A stretch of 64,000 nucleotides of DNA from Thiothrix winogradskyi (GCF_021650935.1 NZ_CP091244.1:1426001-1490000); one strand, 5' to 3'. Shown: positions 8,512-19,079, counted from the stretch's first letter. Numbers and translations are program-made. The notes: a model not told the origin generated them from the sequence alone.

Positions 8512-9003
8512 ATGAGCAAGAACCCTGAGGAAATACTGGGGCAACTACTGAAACGTGCAAAAACCCTGCAAATGGCGACCTTGGATGCCGTGGGTGAGCC
8601 TTCGATCAGTTATGCGCCATTCGTGCAGGACGACGCGGGTAATTTCTATATTTTCGTGAGTCGGCTATCCAGCCATACGCAGGAAATTCTACAACACCCG
8701 CAACTTTCCGTGTTGCTGATTGAGGATGAGCAAGAGGCGCGGCAAATTTTTGCACGTACTCGTGTGACTTACCGCTGTGTGGCGGAGGTCGTGGCGCGGG
8801 AAGCGGCGGAATATGCACCGCTATTGGATGCGATGGAGGTGCGGTTTGGGAATGTGGTGGGTTTGCTGCGTGGCTTGGGGGATTTCGTGATGTTTCGGCT
8901 GGTTCCACAATCTGGGCGCTTCGTGATGGGTTTTGGGCAGGCGTTTGTGCTGGCGGGGGCTGGCTTGCGTGAGTTGCAGAACATCGGGCCGGGGCAAGCG
9001 TGA
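8512..9003 (+). CDS. HugZ/HutZ-family heme-utilisation protein
   Basis: 163 residues of the pyridoxamine 5'-phosphate oxidase-like split-barrel fold. Landmarks are MATLDAVGEPSISYAPFV, YIFVSRLSSHTQEI, VLLIEDE...QIFARTRVTY and the C-terminal FGNVVGLLRGLGDFVMF...GRFVMGFGQAF, a pattern seen in HugZ/HutZ proteins that bind and degrade heme. ATG at 8512 was chosen over an upstream TTG because GAGGAG stands seven bases before it. The stop overlaps elyC by four bases. No heme-uptake genes are adjacent, so a heme role is a family-level inference. Confidence 0.82.
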   Translation: MSKNPEEILGQLLKRAKTLQMATLDAVGEPSISYAPFVQDDAGNFYIFVSRLSSHTQEILQHPQLSVLLIEDEQEARQIFARTRVTYRCVAEVVAREAAEYAPLLDAMEVRFGNVVGLLRGLGDFVMFRLVPQSGRFVMGFGQAFVLAGAGLRELQNIGPGQA

Positions 9004-9770
9004 ATATTGATTTGTTTTTGTTCAAAAAACTGGTGTCTAACGCCATTATGCCGCTGTCGTTGTGTGTGTTGCTGCTGCTGATCGGTTTGGTGCTGTTGTG
9101 GTTTACGCACCGGCAGAAAACCGGCAAGGTTTTGGTCACGGCGGGTTCGGTATTGTTGCTGGCTGTGAGCTATGGTTGGGGGTTTGCGCCTGCTTTGAAA
9201 GCGTTGGAGCATGAATATCCACCCGTGACTGCTGTGGTGGGGGATGCTAAATGGGTCGCGGTGCTGGGTGGCGGTACATTTTCTGATGCGGCAATTCCGC
9301 TCCATGCGCGTTTGAGTGAGGCATCGTTAGGGCGTTTGGTGGAGGGCATTCGTTTGTATCGGCAACTGCCGGGGGCGACATTATTGGTTTCCGGCGGGCG
9401 CGTGTTTGGCTCTGGTTCGGATGCGGAATCCATGCGTGAAATGGCTGTGTCACTGGGGGTGAATCCGGCGGATATTCGGGTGGATGAGGAGTCGCCGGAT
9501 ACTGAAACCCAAGCAGTCATTATTCGGCAAATGGTGGGTGATGACACAGTGCTGCTCGTAACATCAGCTTCGCATATGCCGCGTGCAGTGGGTTTGTTCA
9601 GGTTGGCGGGGGTGAATGTCGTGCCTGCGCCAGCCCATTATCTCGCGCAAACGAATGCAGGGTGGCAACCGGCTGATCTATTCCCTGATAGTGATAATGT
9701 GCTGATGGCGCGACGGGTGGCGTATGAGTACATGGGGATTGTGTGGGCGAAGTTGCGGGGGCTGTTGTAA
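9000..9770 (+). CDS. elyC: ElyC (YcbC) envelope biogenesis factor, DUF218 family
   Basis: 256 residues with a GTG start in a GTGA overlap with the preceding stop. Two N-terminal transmembrane helices (about 15-35 and 42-62) anchor a periplasmic DUF218 domain. The sequence follows E. coli ElyC closely: FKKL...MPL, GLVLLWF, QKTGK, VAVLGGG, EGIRLYRQLPGATLLVSGG, SPDTETQA, LLVTSASHMPRA and PAPAHYLA. ElyC is needed for peptidoglycan assembly at low temperature, acting on undecaprenyl-phosphate carrier metabolism. Placement next to dacB and tamAB suits an envelope function. trmO starts two bases after its stop. Confidence 0.9.
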   Translation: MNIDLFLFKKLVSNAIMPLSLCVLLLLIGLVLLWFTHRQKTGKVLVTAGSVLLLAVSYGWGFAPALKALEHEYPPVTAVVGDAKWVAVLGGGTFSDAAIPLHARLSEASLGRLVEGIRLYRQLPGATLLVSGGRVFGSGSDAESMREMAVSLGVNPADIRVDEESPDTETQAVIIRQMVGDDTVLLVTSASHMPRAVGLFRLAGVNVVPAPAHYLAQTNAGWQPADLFPDSDNVLMARRVAYEYMGIVWAKLRGLL

Positions 9771-9772
9771 AG

Positions 9773-10492
9773 ATGAAGTACTCGTTTCACCCCATCGCCA
9801 CCATCACCTCCCCCTACAAAGAAAAATTCGGTATCCCCCGCCAACCCGGTTTGGTCACAGCCGCTCGTTCCACCCTCACGCTCTTGCCCCCGTACAACCT
9901 GCCCGAAACGGTGCGCGGACTCGAAGGTTTTTCCCACGTCTGGTTAATCTTCGTCTTCCACGGTACGCAAGCGCAAGGCTGGAAACCCACGGTGCGCCCG
10001 CCGCGTCTCGGCGGTAATGCACGGCTGGGTGTATTCGCCACCCGTTCCACGTTTCGCCCCAACCCGATTGGTCTTACGGTGGCTGAGTTATGCGGGATTC
10101 AGGTCTCAGGGAGTAACATCACCCTGGAACTCGCCGGGGCAGATTTGCTGGATGGCACGCCGATTCTGGATATTAAACCGTACCTGCCGTATGCGGATGC
10201 GTTGCCGCAAGCGCGGGCAGGCTTTGCGCCGGATGCACCACTTGCGCCGCAGCCGGTGGTGTTTTCTGCCCAAGCCAGCCAGCAATGTGCACAAAAACAA
10301 GCGCAATGGCACACCGATGTGCGTGTATTGATTGAGCAGATTCTGAGTCAAGACCCGCGCCCTTCTTACCAGCATGGGCAAGTGGTGGACAGGGTATACG
10401 CCATGCGCCTCTACGATTTTGATTTGCGTTGGCATTACACCGTTGCGGGCATTGAAGTGCTAGAATTAGCCGACCTTCAACCAGACACTTAA
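9773..10492 (+). CDS. trmO: TrmO (TsaA/YaeB) tRNA t6A37 N6-methyltransferase
   Basis: 239 residues. TrmO methylates N6-threonylcarbamoyladenosine at position 37 of some tRNA-Thr, using S-adenosylmethionine. The start ATG gives the standard N-terminus MKYSFHPIATITSPYKEKFG. The VirR/TsaA beta-barrel motifs are present: IPRQPGL, LEGFSHVWLIFVFH, RLGVFATRSTFRPNPIGL, LDGTPILDIKPYLPYAD. The C-terminal extension with RVYAMRLYDFDLRW matches the longer gammaproteobacterial form. Ten extra in-frame codons upstream overlap elyC and were excluded. Confidence 0.95.
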   Translation: MKYSFHPIATITSPYKEKFGIPRQPGLVTAARSTLTLLPPYNLPETVRGLEGFSHVWLIFVFHGTQAQGWKPTVRPPRLGGNARLGVFATRSTFRPNPIGLTVAELCGIQVSGSNITLELAGADLLDGTPILDIKPYLPYADALPQARAGFAPDAPLAPQPVVFSAQASQQCAQKQAQWHTDVRVLIEQILSQDPRPSYQHGQVVDRVYAMRLYDFDLRWHYTVAGIEVLELADLQPDT

Positions 10493-10510
10493 AACCACAA
10501 CGAATGCATT

Positions 10511-11992
10511 ATGTTGAAAAAATTATTCATCACGCTGGGGCTATGCGTGAGCTTAGGCAAGGTTGGTGCGCAAGAGCCGCCGTTGCCTGTTCCTGCCCGC
10601 CCCGCACCACAACCGGCTGAACTTGCCCTGATTAGGCATCAACAAACAGCGGATTTACCCGCTGATATTCAGGCGTGGATGCAGCAAGCCAACATTCCCT
10701 CTGAAAACCTGAGTGTATACATCCGCGATTTGAACGCCAATTTACCGATGGTGGTGCATAACGATAAGGTGCTGCGTAACCCCGCTTCGGTGATGAAATT
10801 GCTGACGACTTGGACAGCGCTTAAGCTACTTAGCCCCAGCTATACCTGGAAAACCGAAGCTTGGACACGCGGTGAATTAAAAGACGGTATTCTTAACGGT
10901 GATTTGATCTTAAAAGGTTACGGCGACCCGTTTCTGACCGATGAAGCTTTTTGGCAATTGCTGCACGATTTGCAACTGAAAGGTTTGAAAGACATTCGCG
11001 GGCAATTGGTGGTGGATAACAGTTATTTCAGCATTCCCGATTACGACCCGGCGGCTTTCGATAATGAACCAACCCGTGTCTACAACGCCCAGCCGTCGGC
11101 GTTAATGTTTAACTTTCAGGCGAACCGTTTTCTATTGGAAGCCGACCAAGCCACGGGCAAGGTGGCGATTGCACCATTCCCGCTGATTCCCGGTTTGCAA
11201 TTGGATAACAGCATGGTGTTGGCAAAAGGTGGTTGCCGTAAGGGGCATTACCAGCCGGACTTTACGCCAACAGGCACGGCGCTTAAGGTTTCCGGCGCGT
11301 ATTCGGCAGATTGCGGGAAAAACTTTGTGCTGCGGGTGTTGTCCACCCCTGAGGAGCATGTCTTCAATGCATTTCGGGATGTGTGGCAGTCGCAAGGCGG
11401 TAAGTTCGGCGGCTCTTTGCAAATCGGGCAGGTGCGGGAAGGCGATGTGTTATTGCATACCCACGAATCGCGTACTTTGGGGGAACAAATCCGCTTCATC
11501 AATAAGTGGAGCAATAATGTCATGACGCGCAATGTGTTCCTCACCATTGGCGCGAAAGTGCTGGGAGCGCCCGCGACCTTGGATAAAAGCCGGATAGCGA
11601 CTGCCGATATGCTCAAAAAAGCCGGTATCGACTACACTGGTATGTTAGTGGAAAACGGTTCCGGCTTATCACGTTCCGAACGCATCAGTGCCAAGCAGTT
11701 GGGTGAATTATTGGAAATGGCATGGCGTGATCCGTACATGCCGGAATTCATGGCATCGTTGCCGCTATTGGGGGAAGACGGCACATTGGCAAGCCGTTTC
11801 AAGGACGATGACTTGCGCGGGCGCAGCCACCTGAAAACCGGGACGCTGAAGGATGCCACGGCTATCGCGGGGTATATGTTGACCCGCAGCGGTAAGCGTC
11901 TGGTCATCGTGTTATTGCATAATGGGCGGGAAGCTCAGGGTAGCGGACGGCGCTTGCAGGATGATTTATTAAAATGGGCATTCGAGCAGTAA
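10511..11992 (+). CDS. dacB: D-Ala-D-Ala carboxypeptidase/endopeptidase DacB (PBP4)
   Basis: 493 residues, signal peptide at the N-terminus (through about A20), peptidase S13 family. It trims and opens peptide cross-links of peptidoglycan in the periplasm. The three penicillin-binding motifs are present: S93-VMK (SxxK nucleophile), SNN in KWSNNVMTRN, and KTG in HLKTGTLKDATAIAGYM. The large insertion between the first two motifs typical of PBP4 is present. It starts 18 bases after trmO and is followed by tamA after 41 bases. Confidence 0.95.
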   Translation: MLKKLFITLGLCVSLGKVGAQEPPLPVPARPAPQPAELALIRHQQTADLPADIQAWMQQANIPSENLSVYIRDLNANLPMVVHNDKVLRNPASVMKLLTTWTALKLLSPSYTWKTEAWTRGELKDGILNGDLILKGYGDPFLTDEAFWQLLHDLQLKGLKDIRGQLVVDNSYFSIPDYDPAAFDNEPTRVYNAQPSALMFNFQANRFLLEADQATGKVAIAPFPLIPGLQLDNSMVLAKGGCRKGHYQPDFTPTGTALKVSGAYSADCGKNFVLRVLSTPEEHVFNAFRDVWQSQGGKFGGSLQIGQVREGDVLLHTHESRTLGEQIRFINKWSNNVMTRNVFLTIGAKVLGAPATLDKSRIATADMLKKAGIDYTGMLVENGSGLSRSERISAKQLGELLEMAWRDPYMPEFMASLPLLGEDGTLASRFKDDDLRGRSHLKTGTLKDATAIAGYMLTRSGKRLVIVLLHNGREAQGSGRRLQDDLLKWAFEQ

Positions 11993-12033
11993 GTAATATC
12001 GCAAACAAAACATAAGGATCAGGAAGCGGCAGC

Positions 12034-13806
12034 ATGAAAACAATCATTTGGGGCTTATGCTTATTAGGAGCAAGTGCGCCGGGGTATGCCGCTTTTTTCC
12101 AACAAACGGAAGAAGAGGCTGCGGCTCAGGCGGAATCCCCTGTTAACGTTACTGTGCAGGGCGCTGATACGGCGCTGGCGGATAATTTACGGGCTTTCAT
12201 GCCTTCCTTGCGCAACCTCAAATGCGATAGCCCGACCGATCGGGTGCAACGTTTCATCGAATCTGCCGAAGAAAAACTACACGAAGGCGCGGAGGCGATG
12301 GGCTATTACAGCGCCCGTTTTAACGTTACTCCGGTGCAACAAGGCAATTGTTTGGCGTTGCATGTGGCGGTACAACCGGGCGAGCCGGTGCGCGTGACAC
12401 TTATCGAGGTGCAAGTGACGGGCGCGGGCAAAGATTTGCCGGAGTTTCGCCAGATAACCGCAGCATTGCCTTACCGAAAAGGCGATGTGTTGGTGCACCA
12501 AAAATACGAAGATTTTAAAGCCAGCCTCAACAGTACTGCCAACCGCTTAGGGTTTTTCGATGCGGAATACGTGCAGCGGGAAATTCAAGTTGACCCTGAT
12601 ACACGCCAAGCGCAAGTGCGCTTGCATTTTGATACGGGTAAACGTTACCAAGTGGGCAAGGTCAAGGTAGAACAGGATGTATTGGCAGGAAAATACCTCA
12701 AGCGCTACCTGCGTGTGCGTGAGGGCGATACCTATAATGCTGAAAACTTATTGAAACAGCAGCGGATTTTGGAAGGCAGCGGCTATTACAGTGAAGTGCA
12801 GGTCAGTGGTGATTACCAACAAGCAGAAAACGGTAGTGTACCCGTGGACATTTCCGCTGAACGCCGGAAACGGTACACCTATAGCGGACGAGTGGGGTAC
12901 GGCACGGATACGGGGTTTCGGGTGGAAACCGGCATGGATGCTCACTGGGTTAACAACAAAGGTCATAAACTCAATGCCAAAGGCATCTTGGCGCAAAATG
13001 AGCAATCGGTGGAGGGCACTTATAAAGTGCCGCTGTGGCAACCAGAACACGAATTCGCGAGTCTTTCCGGCGGTTTGCGGCATACGGATAACAACGGTAT
13101 TGAAAGTGAAGCGCTCAAGCTAGGCTTGGATTATAACCGCCGCAACCGCCATGATTGGCAGCAAACGGTATTCATCAATTACCTCGACGAAACCACGCGC
13201 GTGACCAGTGGTGCGGAAACCCGTTCCCAACTGACGCTGGGTGGGGTGCGGGTCAAAAAGACCGAAACCGACGATTTATTGTTTCCCACGCGCGGTTGGC
13301 AAGTGGCGGCTGAAGTGCAGGGTGCGGCAGATGGCGTGCTAAGCGACCAAAGTGTGTTGCAAGGTAAGCTGAGTGGAAAGTATCTGCACACCTTCGACAA
13401 CCGCGATAAGTTGATTTTGCAAGGTGCAGCAGGGACTACCCTGACCAACGATTTGGACGAGATGCCCAAGTCGCTGCGTTTTTTTGCGGGAGGGCAAAGC
13501 TCGGTGCGTGGCTATGATTTCGAGTCCTTGGGAGAAACCAATGCCGCTGGCGATGTATTAGGCGGCAAGCACTTGTTGACTACCAGCGTTGAATACGAAC
13601 GCCCCATTGTGGATAGTTGGAGTGCGGCTGGTTTTGTGGATGCAGGCGATGCGTTTGACAATACCGCGAATTTGACCATGAACGTGGGGGCGGGGTTCGG
13701 GGTACGTTACAAATCCCCGCTGGGGCCGATACGTGCCGATATTGCCGCGCCGACTGATGACCCTGGTGATGTACATTTCTACTTCAGTTTGGGGCCTGAC
13801 TTGTGA
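12034..13806 (+). CDS. tamA: Translocation and assembly module outer-membrane protein TamA
   Basis: 590 residues: signal peptide, POTRA-type repeats (about 35-270, for example FRQITAALPYRKGDVLVHQKYE and YLRVREGDTYNAENL) and a C-terminal 16-strand barrel of the Omp85/BamA family. FAGGQSSVRGYDFESLG is the conserved barrel motif with the VRGY sequence, and the chain ends in an aromatic-rich strand. TamA works with TamB in lipid transport and autotransporter assembly at the outer membrane. Its TGA overlaps the GTG start of tamB by four bases. Confidence 0.95.
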   Translation: MKTIIWGLCLLGASAPGYAAFFQQTEEEAAAQAESPVNVTVQGADTALADNLRAFMPSLRNLKCDSPTDRVQRFIESAEEKLHEGAEAMGYYSARFNVTPVQQGNCLALHVAVQPGEPVRVTLIEVQVTGAGKDLPEFRQITAALPYRKGDVLVHQKYEDFKASLNSTANRLGFFDAEYVQREIQVDPDTRQAQVRLHFDTGKRYQVGKVKVEQDVLAGKYLKRYLRVREGDTYNAENLLKQQRILEGSGYYSEVQVSGDYQQAENGSVPVDISAERRKRYTYSGRVGYGTDTGFRVETGMDAHWVNNKGHKLNAKGILAQNEQSVEGTYKVPLWQPEHEFASLSGGLRHTDNNGIESEALKLGLDYNRRNRHDWQQTVFINYLDETTRVTSGAETRSQLTLGGVRVKKTETDDLLFPTRGWQVAAEVQGAADGVLSDQSVLQGKLSGKYLHTFDNRDKLILQGAAGTTLTNDLDEMPKSLRFFAGGQSSVRGYDFESLGETNAAGDVLGGKHLLTTSVEYERPIVDSWSAAGFVDAGDAFDNTANLTMNVGAGFGVRYKSPLGPIRADIAAPTDDPGDVHFYFSLGPDL

Positions 13807-16800
13807 ATCAATGGCTGAAACATTTATTGGTTAACCCCTTGCTGGTGATTTTCCTGCTGTTATTGCTGGTGCTGGGAAGTTTGGCTTTTCTCGCGTTGTC
13901 ACAAACTGGTACCCGTGTTCTGGTTAATAATGTGCCTTATTTTGTCTCCGGTCTTACGCTGGAAAACGTCGAAGGCACACTAGCAACAGGTCTCAAAGCC
14001 AGTCGTATCCGCTGGGAAAGCGACAGTGCGACATTGGAGGCTGACAATGTAGATGTGGATAGTCAGGTGGAAGTGGCTTCACCGCCGACCTTGCGGGTAA
14101 GCCGTTTGCTGGCTGATAAACTGGTGATTCGCTTGCCGGAAAGTCAGGAAGCGGCAGCCAGCAGCCCGTTTGAATTAATGTCGATTGCATTGCCACTGAA
14201 TCTCGATGCTCAACAAATTCGTATTAAGGAACTGGAGGTTTGGCAGGGTGAACACCCATTGCGCTTACGCGACGTGCAATTGGATGCGCAAGCCCATAAC
14301 GGGAAATTACACCTCGATAACTTGCAAGCTGAGCTTTACGATGCACAAGGCAAGGTCGATGTGGCGCTGGATGGCACGATGCAATTGGATAAACCGCATG
14401 AGCTGGCGTTGCGTGTGGCTGTGGATGCGAACAGCGCAACGTGGGGTGTCGGCACGGCGAAAGCTGATGTGGGCGGCGAATTATTGCAGTATACCCTCGA
14501 TATGACGGCGGATTGGGCTTATGCGGATTACCCGCGCTACCAAGGCACTTTGCAGGGCAAGGGTTCGTTTGCTGATCTTACGGTGGCGCAATTGCAGCTT
14601 AACGGTGCAGCGGGGGCGCTCAATGCCACTGGGCATGTGGATTGGGAGAATGCATTGATTTGGCAAGCCGAGGTGGAAGGCAGCCAGTTAAACCCCGCGC
14701 CATTTCTTAAAGACTGGCCTGCCACGCTCGATGTGGAATTGCGTTCGGGCGGCACATTGGCGCAGGGTAAATTGCAGGTAACGACACTGGATGTGACGCG
14801 CTTGCAGGGTAAATTGCGCGAATACCCAGTGGATATAAGTGGGAAGGGCGATTGGAACGGCAAGGTTATCAATTTGCAAGCGCTGGATGCCAAAGTCGGC
14901 GATAACCGCTTGCTGGCAAATGGTGCTGCCAGCGACAAACTCGACATCAACTGGCAAATAGATGCGCCAAAATTAGCACAGCTTGACCCACGTTTGCGCG
15001 GCAATGCCAAGGGTAATGGGACGTTGCAGGGGCTGCTCGATGGTTCGCAATTGCAACTCGATGTGGCGGATTTATCCGGCAAGGTGGAAGGTTACGACCT
15101 CAATGCCAAGGGGAAACTCGCTTGGGGCGATGCCAAACTCGCCGCGCAAGATGTGGTGATTGAGTCGGGTGGCAATCGGGTGGAAGTTTCCGGGCAAGCC
15201 ACCGCGCCCTTTGATTTGCGCTGGAAAGTGGATGCTAAGAACCTTGCCAAAGCGTGGAAAGGGTTGGAGGGCAGTTTGCAGGGCGAGGGTGTTTTCAAAG
15301 GCAAGTTGGAAGCGCCAGAGATTCAAGCGGATTTAACCGGCAGCAAATTGCGTTATCAGGATTACCGCTTGGGTGCGTTGGATGTGCAGGCGCAGCAAGT
15401 GGGTGAACGCTACGAGGTGGACGGTAAGCTTAAGGATTTTAAAACCGGCGAAACCCTGATTCAGGCAGCCACCATCACGGGGGAGGGAACGCTTGCGAGT
15501 CATCGGCTGAGTGCTCAAGTGACCCATGAGTCAGGCAAGCTGGATATAATCGCCAGCGGTGGTTGGCAAAATGAACAGTGGCAAGGCACGATTCCCAGCC
15601 TTACATTGCGCGATACACCAGCGGGTGATTGGAAGATGGTTGCACCGATTAATTTGCAAGCGTCCGCTACAGCGTTTAGTAGCTCGCTGATTTGTTTGAG
15701 TGACAAGGGGGCGCGTGCTTGCGGCAAACCGGCGTGGACACCCACGGCAGGATTCAGTATTGCGGGGGAGTTGCAACAAATTCCCTTGGTGATGTTGCGT
15801 CAGTGGTTGCCAGATACCGTGAGTGTGGCAGGGACAGCGAATGCCGATTACCGTTTTGAGCAGCGTGGTGGCAAGCCGGTGGCGAGTGTCGCATTGCGCT
15901 TGCCCGATAGCAGCGTCAGTGTGCGTGGCAGCAAGGGCAAAACCGAAACGGTGCAATACAGCAATACCCGTGCGGATGTTAGCCTCAATGATCGGCAGAT
16001 GGAGGTGCAGGCGCAACTGGATTTGGTGAGTTACGGGCAGTTGCGTGCCGATGGGCGTATCGACTTGTCGCCTACGGATGGCAATCATCGGATCAATGCC
16101 CGCTTGAATGCGGCACTGCCAGATATTGCTTGGCTGGAACGTTTTTCGCCGCAGATTGACCGTTTGCAAGGCAAGGTGGCGGGCGATGTGCAAATCAGCG
16201 GTTTGCTCAAACAACCGGTGGTGAATGGCGAAGTGCGCTTAACCGAGGGGCAAGTGCATTTGCCAGAAGCGGGTGTGACCTTGGATGCGATTACGCTGAA
16301 CATGCAAGCCAGCGGGACAGAACGCGCCACGATTAAGGGTTCGTTGCGGGCAGGCGATGGTTTGATGACCGCTAACGGTGTGTTGTCCTTGGCAAACCTG
16401 CCGAAGTGGGAGGCGGATGTTAGCTTGCAAGGCAATCGGCTCAGGCTGATGGATACGCATGAAATACAGGCGCTGGTTTCCCCGGATTTGCGGATTCAAG
16501 CCAGTCCCAGTGAGGTGGCGATTAGCGGTGGTTTGTTGATTCCTGAAGCGACGGTGAGTTTACGGGAGATTCCGCAGACTGCCAGTGCGCGTTCCAATGA
16601 TGTGGTAATCGTCGGGCGTAGTGCGGGTAAGGCGGATGCCGGTGAGCCAGCGACGGTCTTGGTAAAAGATGCACCCTTGAATATCAAGCCCAATGTGGTG
16701 ATTGAGCTGGGCGATAAGGTTACATTCAATGGCTTTGGGTTGGATGCGCGGTTGACGGGCAAATTGCGGGTGTTGCGTACCCGGCAGGATATTATTGCCG

Positions 16801-17408
16801 AAGGCGTACTCAATGTCGTGGATGGTGTGTATAAGGCTTATGAGCAGCGTCTGGCGATTGAGCGCGGGCGGTTGATTTTCAATGGTCCGTTGAATAATCC
16901 GGGGCTGGATGTGCGGGCGGTGCGGGAAGTGGCAGATGGTGACATCAAGGTGGGCATTTCACTGGCTGGTACGGTGCAACAACCGGAGTCCACCTTGTTT
17001 TCCACCCCGCAACAAACGCAAAGCGACACCTTGAGTTATTTGCTCACTGGGCGGGCAATGTCCAGCTTGAGTGGCGATCAATCGTCGTTGCTGATGGAGG
17101 CGATTACGGGTCTGGGCATTGCGGGGGGCGAAAATCTTGCGCAACGTTTAGGCGGTAGTTTGGGGTTAGACGATGTGAGCTTGAAAGCCAAAAATGGTGA
17201 TTTCGACCAGAGTGAACTGGCGTTGGGCAAGCGCTTGGGGGCAAGGCTCTACGTGCGTTATGTCGTGGGTTTGTTTGATTCGTTGCAACGGGTGGCGATT
17301 ACTTACCAAATTAATAAGCACTTACAGGTTGAGGCGCAAGCGGGGATCCAGCAGGGTGTCGACCTGATTTACAAGATCGACACCGATACCGGGCCACTTA
17401 AACGCTGA
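13803..17408 (+). CDS. tamB: Translocation and assembly module inner-membrane protein TamB
   Basis: 1201 residues, GTG start in a GTGA overlap with tamA. A single N-terminal membrane helix (LLVIFLLLLLVLGSLAFLAL) anchors it in the inner membrane. The long body is built of repeated beta strands of the AsmA/TamB type, and the last 350 residues form the DUF490/TamB domain (IELGDKVTFNGFGLDARLTG, YEQRLAIERGRLIFNGPLNNPGLDVRA, SYLLTGRAMSS). It bridges the periplasm as a hydrophobic groove for lipids and reaches TamA. The stop is only eight bases from the end of the convergent ugd gene, with no clear terminator between. Confidence 0.95.
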   Translation: MNQWLKHLLVNPLLVIFLLLLLVLGSLAFLALSQTGTRVLVNNVPYFVSGLTLENVEGTLATGLKASRIRWESDSATLEADNVDVDSQVEVASPPTLRVSRLLADKLVIRLPESQEAAASSPFELMSIALPLNLDAQQIRIKELEVWQGEHPLRLRDVQLDAQAHNGKLHLDNLQAELYDAQGKVDVALDGTMQLDKPHELALRVAVDANSATWGVGTAKADVGGELLQYTLDMTADWAYADYPRYQGTLQGKGSFADLTVAQLQLNGAAGALNATGHVDWENALIWQAEVEGSQLNPAPFLKDWPATLDVELRSGGTLAQGKLQVTTLDVTRLQGKLREYPVDISGKGDWNGKVINLQALDAKVGDNRLLANGAASDKLDINWQIDAPKLAQLDPRLRGNAKGNGTLQGLLDGSQLQLDVADLSGKVEGYDLNAKGKLAWGDAKLAAQDVVIESGGNRVEVSGQATAPFDLRWKVDAKNLAKAWKGLEGSLQGEGVFKGKLEAPEIQADLTGSKLRYQDYRLGALDVQAQQVGERYEVDGKLKDFKTGETLIQAATITGEGTLASHRLSAQVTHESGKLDIIASGGWQNEQWQGTIPSLTLRDTPAGDWKMVAPINLQASATAFSSSLICLSDKGARACGKPAWTPTAGFSIAGELQQIPLVMLRQWLPDTVSVAGTANADYRFEQRGGKPVASVALRLPDSSVSVRGSKGKTETVQYSNTRADVSLNDRQMEVQAQLDLVSYGQLRADGRIDLSPTDGNHRINARLNAALPDIAWLERFSPQIDRLQGKVAGDVQISGLLKQPVVNGEVRLTEGQVHLPEAGVTLDAITLNMQASGTERATIKGSLRAGDGLMTANGVLSLANLPKWEADVSLQGNRLRLMDTHEIQALVSPDLRIQASPSEVAISGGLLIPEATVSLREIPQTASARSNDVVIVGRSAGKADAGEPATVLVKDAPLNIKPNVVIELGDKVTFNGFGLDARLTGKLRVLRTRQDIIAEGVLNVVDGVYKAYEQRLAIERGRLIFNGPLNNPGLDVRAVREVADGDIKVGISLAGTVQQPESTLFSTPQQTQSDTLSYLLTGRAMSSLSGDQSSLLMEAITGLGIAGGENLAQRLGGSLGLDDVSLKAKNGDFDQSELALGKRLGARLYVRYVVGLFDSLQRVAITYQINKHLQVEAQAGIQQGVDLIYKIDTDTGPLKR

Positions 17409-17416
17409 GCGGGCGG

Positions 17417-18742
17417 TTAGCAGCCGCGCCCAATGGCGTAGTAGGTAATGCCTTTTTTCACCATTTGTTCGGGTGAGTACAGATTGCGCCCATCCACGAT
17501 AACCGGGTCTTTCAGCTTTGACTTGAGCGCCTCAAAGTCGGGGCTGCGGAATTGCTGCCATTCGGTCACGATCACCAGACAATCCGCACCTTCCAACGCT
17601 GCCTCGGCTGTTTGGCACAGTTTCAGGTCGTCACGTTGCCCGTAAATGCGGGTGCATTCCTCCATCGCTACCGGGTCAAAAGCTTGTACCTTGCAGCCTT
17701 GTTTCCACAGGGTTTCCATCAAGGTGCGGCTGGATGCTTCGCGCATATCATCGGTATTGGGTTTGAATGCTAAGCCCCACACTGCAATGGTTTTGCCTTC
17801 CAGATTTGTGCCGTAATGCTTTTGCAACTTCTCAAACGGCTTGTCTTTTTGGCGGTAGTTGACCGCTTCTACCGCAGACAGCAACTCGGCGTTGTAACCG
17901 ATTTCACGCGCAGTACGTTCCAGTGCCTGTACGTCTTTGGGGAAACAGGAGCCACCATAGCCGCAACCGGGGTAGATGAAGTGATAGCCTATACGCGGGT
18001 CAGAACCAATCCCCACCCGCACTTTTTCAATGTCCGCACCCAGCAGTTCCGCCATATTTGCCAGTTCGTTCATGAAACTGATTTTGGTGGCAAGCATTGC
18101 ATTGGCAGCGTATTTGGTGAGTTCGGCAGAGCGGATGTCCATCACCACCAAGCGGTCATGGTTACGGTTGAAGGGGGCGTAGAGTTCGCGCATCAGTTCA
18201 GTGGTGCGAGGGTTGTCTGTGCCGATCACAATCCGGTCGGGTTTCATGAAATCGTCAAGTGCTGCCCCTTCTTTCAGGAATTCAGGGTTGGATACCACGT
18301 CGAATTCGGCGTTGAAGGCACGTTGTTCCAATACCTCTAGCATCGCCGCACGTACTCGGTCAGCCGTACCGACGGGGACAGTGGATTTGTCGACTACAAT
18401 GCGGTAGCCGTCCATGTGTTGCGCAATCGAGCGGGCTACGGTGAGTACATAACGCAGGTCAGCCGAGCCGTCTTCATCCGGTGGTGTGCCAACCGCGATA
18501 AACTGAAATAAACCGTGTGCAACGCCTTCCGCCGCTGATAAAGTAAACTTCAGACGCCCGGCAGCAATATTGGCTTGCACCATTTTGTCGAGACCGGGTT
18601 CATGAATGGGGATTTCACCATTGAGTAACATATTGATTTTGCGCTCATCAACATCGACGCACAGCACGTCATTGCCAACTTGTGCTAAGCACGCCCCGGT
18701 GACTAGGCCGACATAACCCGAACCGTAAATTGTAACTTTCAT
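17417..18742 (-). CDS. ugd: UDP-glucose 6-dehydrogenase
   Basis: 441 residues. It oxidises UDP-glucose twice with NAD to UDP-glucuronate, a precursor for capsule, exopolysaccharide and lipid A modification. The Rossmann motif [10 protein letters not shown] is at residues 7-16; [33 protein letters not shown] and the catalytic-cysteine motif [14 protein letters not shown] are all present, as is [13 protein letters not shown] of the UDP-binding domain. It is transcribed alone, divergently from the tRNA-tuf operon. No polysaccharide genes are adjacent. Confidence 0.95.
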   Translation of the reverse strand: MKVTIYGSGYVGLVTGACLAQVGNDVLCVDVDERKINMLLNGEIPIHEPGLDKMVQANIAAGRLKFTLSAAEGVAHGLFQFIAVGTPPDEDGSADLRYVLTVARSIAQHMDGYRIVVDKSTVPVGTADRVRAAMLEVLEQRAFNAEFDVVSNPEFLKEGAALDDFMKPDRIVIGTDNPRTTELMRELYAPFNRNHDRLVVMDIRSAELTKYAANAMLATKISFMNELANMAELLGADIEKVRVGIGSDPRIGYHFIYPGCGYGGSCFPKDVQALERTAREIGYNAELLSAVEAVNYRQKDKPFEKLQKHYGTNLEGKTIAVWGLAFKPNTDDMREASSRTLMETLWKQGCKVQAFDPVAMEECTRIYGQRDDLKLCQTAEAALEGADCLVIVTEWQQFRSPDFEALKSKLKDPVIVDGRNLYSPEQMVKKGITYYAIGRGC

Positions 18743-18882
18743 TGATGGTTCCTAAAATAAAAACTGGATTTTTGTATACGATGCGGATTATGATCGACTC
18801 CGCTAATTTTTGTAACAATTAAGCCGACGAACTTACCAGTTTAGCCGTCGAAGATTAATAACAAAATTCTGCTTTTCCAAGG

Positions 18883-18911
18883 TTGACATTGGGGAGTGAT
18901 TCACTCACAAT
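18883..18911 (+). promoter_or_regulatory. Sigma-70 promoter of the tRNA-tuf operon
   Basis: TTGACA (18883-18888), 17-base spacer, CACAAT (18906-18911), then a GC-rich discriminator (GCCGTCC), which is typical of stringently controlled stable-RNA promoters. The predicted start lies about nine bases before the mature tRNA-Tyr. Confidence 0.75.
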
Positions 18912-18927
18912 GCCGTCCTTTCCAGTC

Positions 18928-19012
<85 letters not shown>

Positions 19013-19079
19013 TATTTTAGTTTGCACGTTCAGCTTGATTGATATTGTCACGCGGCACGATGCGGACACACGACTTCAG

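Noticed and set aside
15531..16214. 227-residue minus-strand frame inside tamB
   Set aside because: Antisense shadow; tamB shows continuous family sequence through this stretch.
17400..17440. Terminator between convergent tamB and ugd
   Set aside because: GC-rich inverted pieces (GGGCGG/CCGCGCCC) do not pair cleanly and lack a T-tract.
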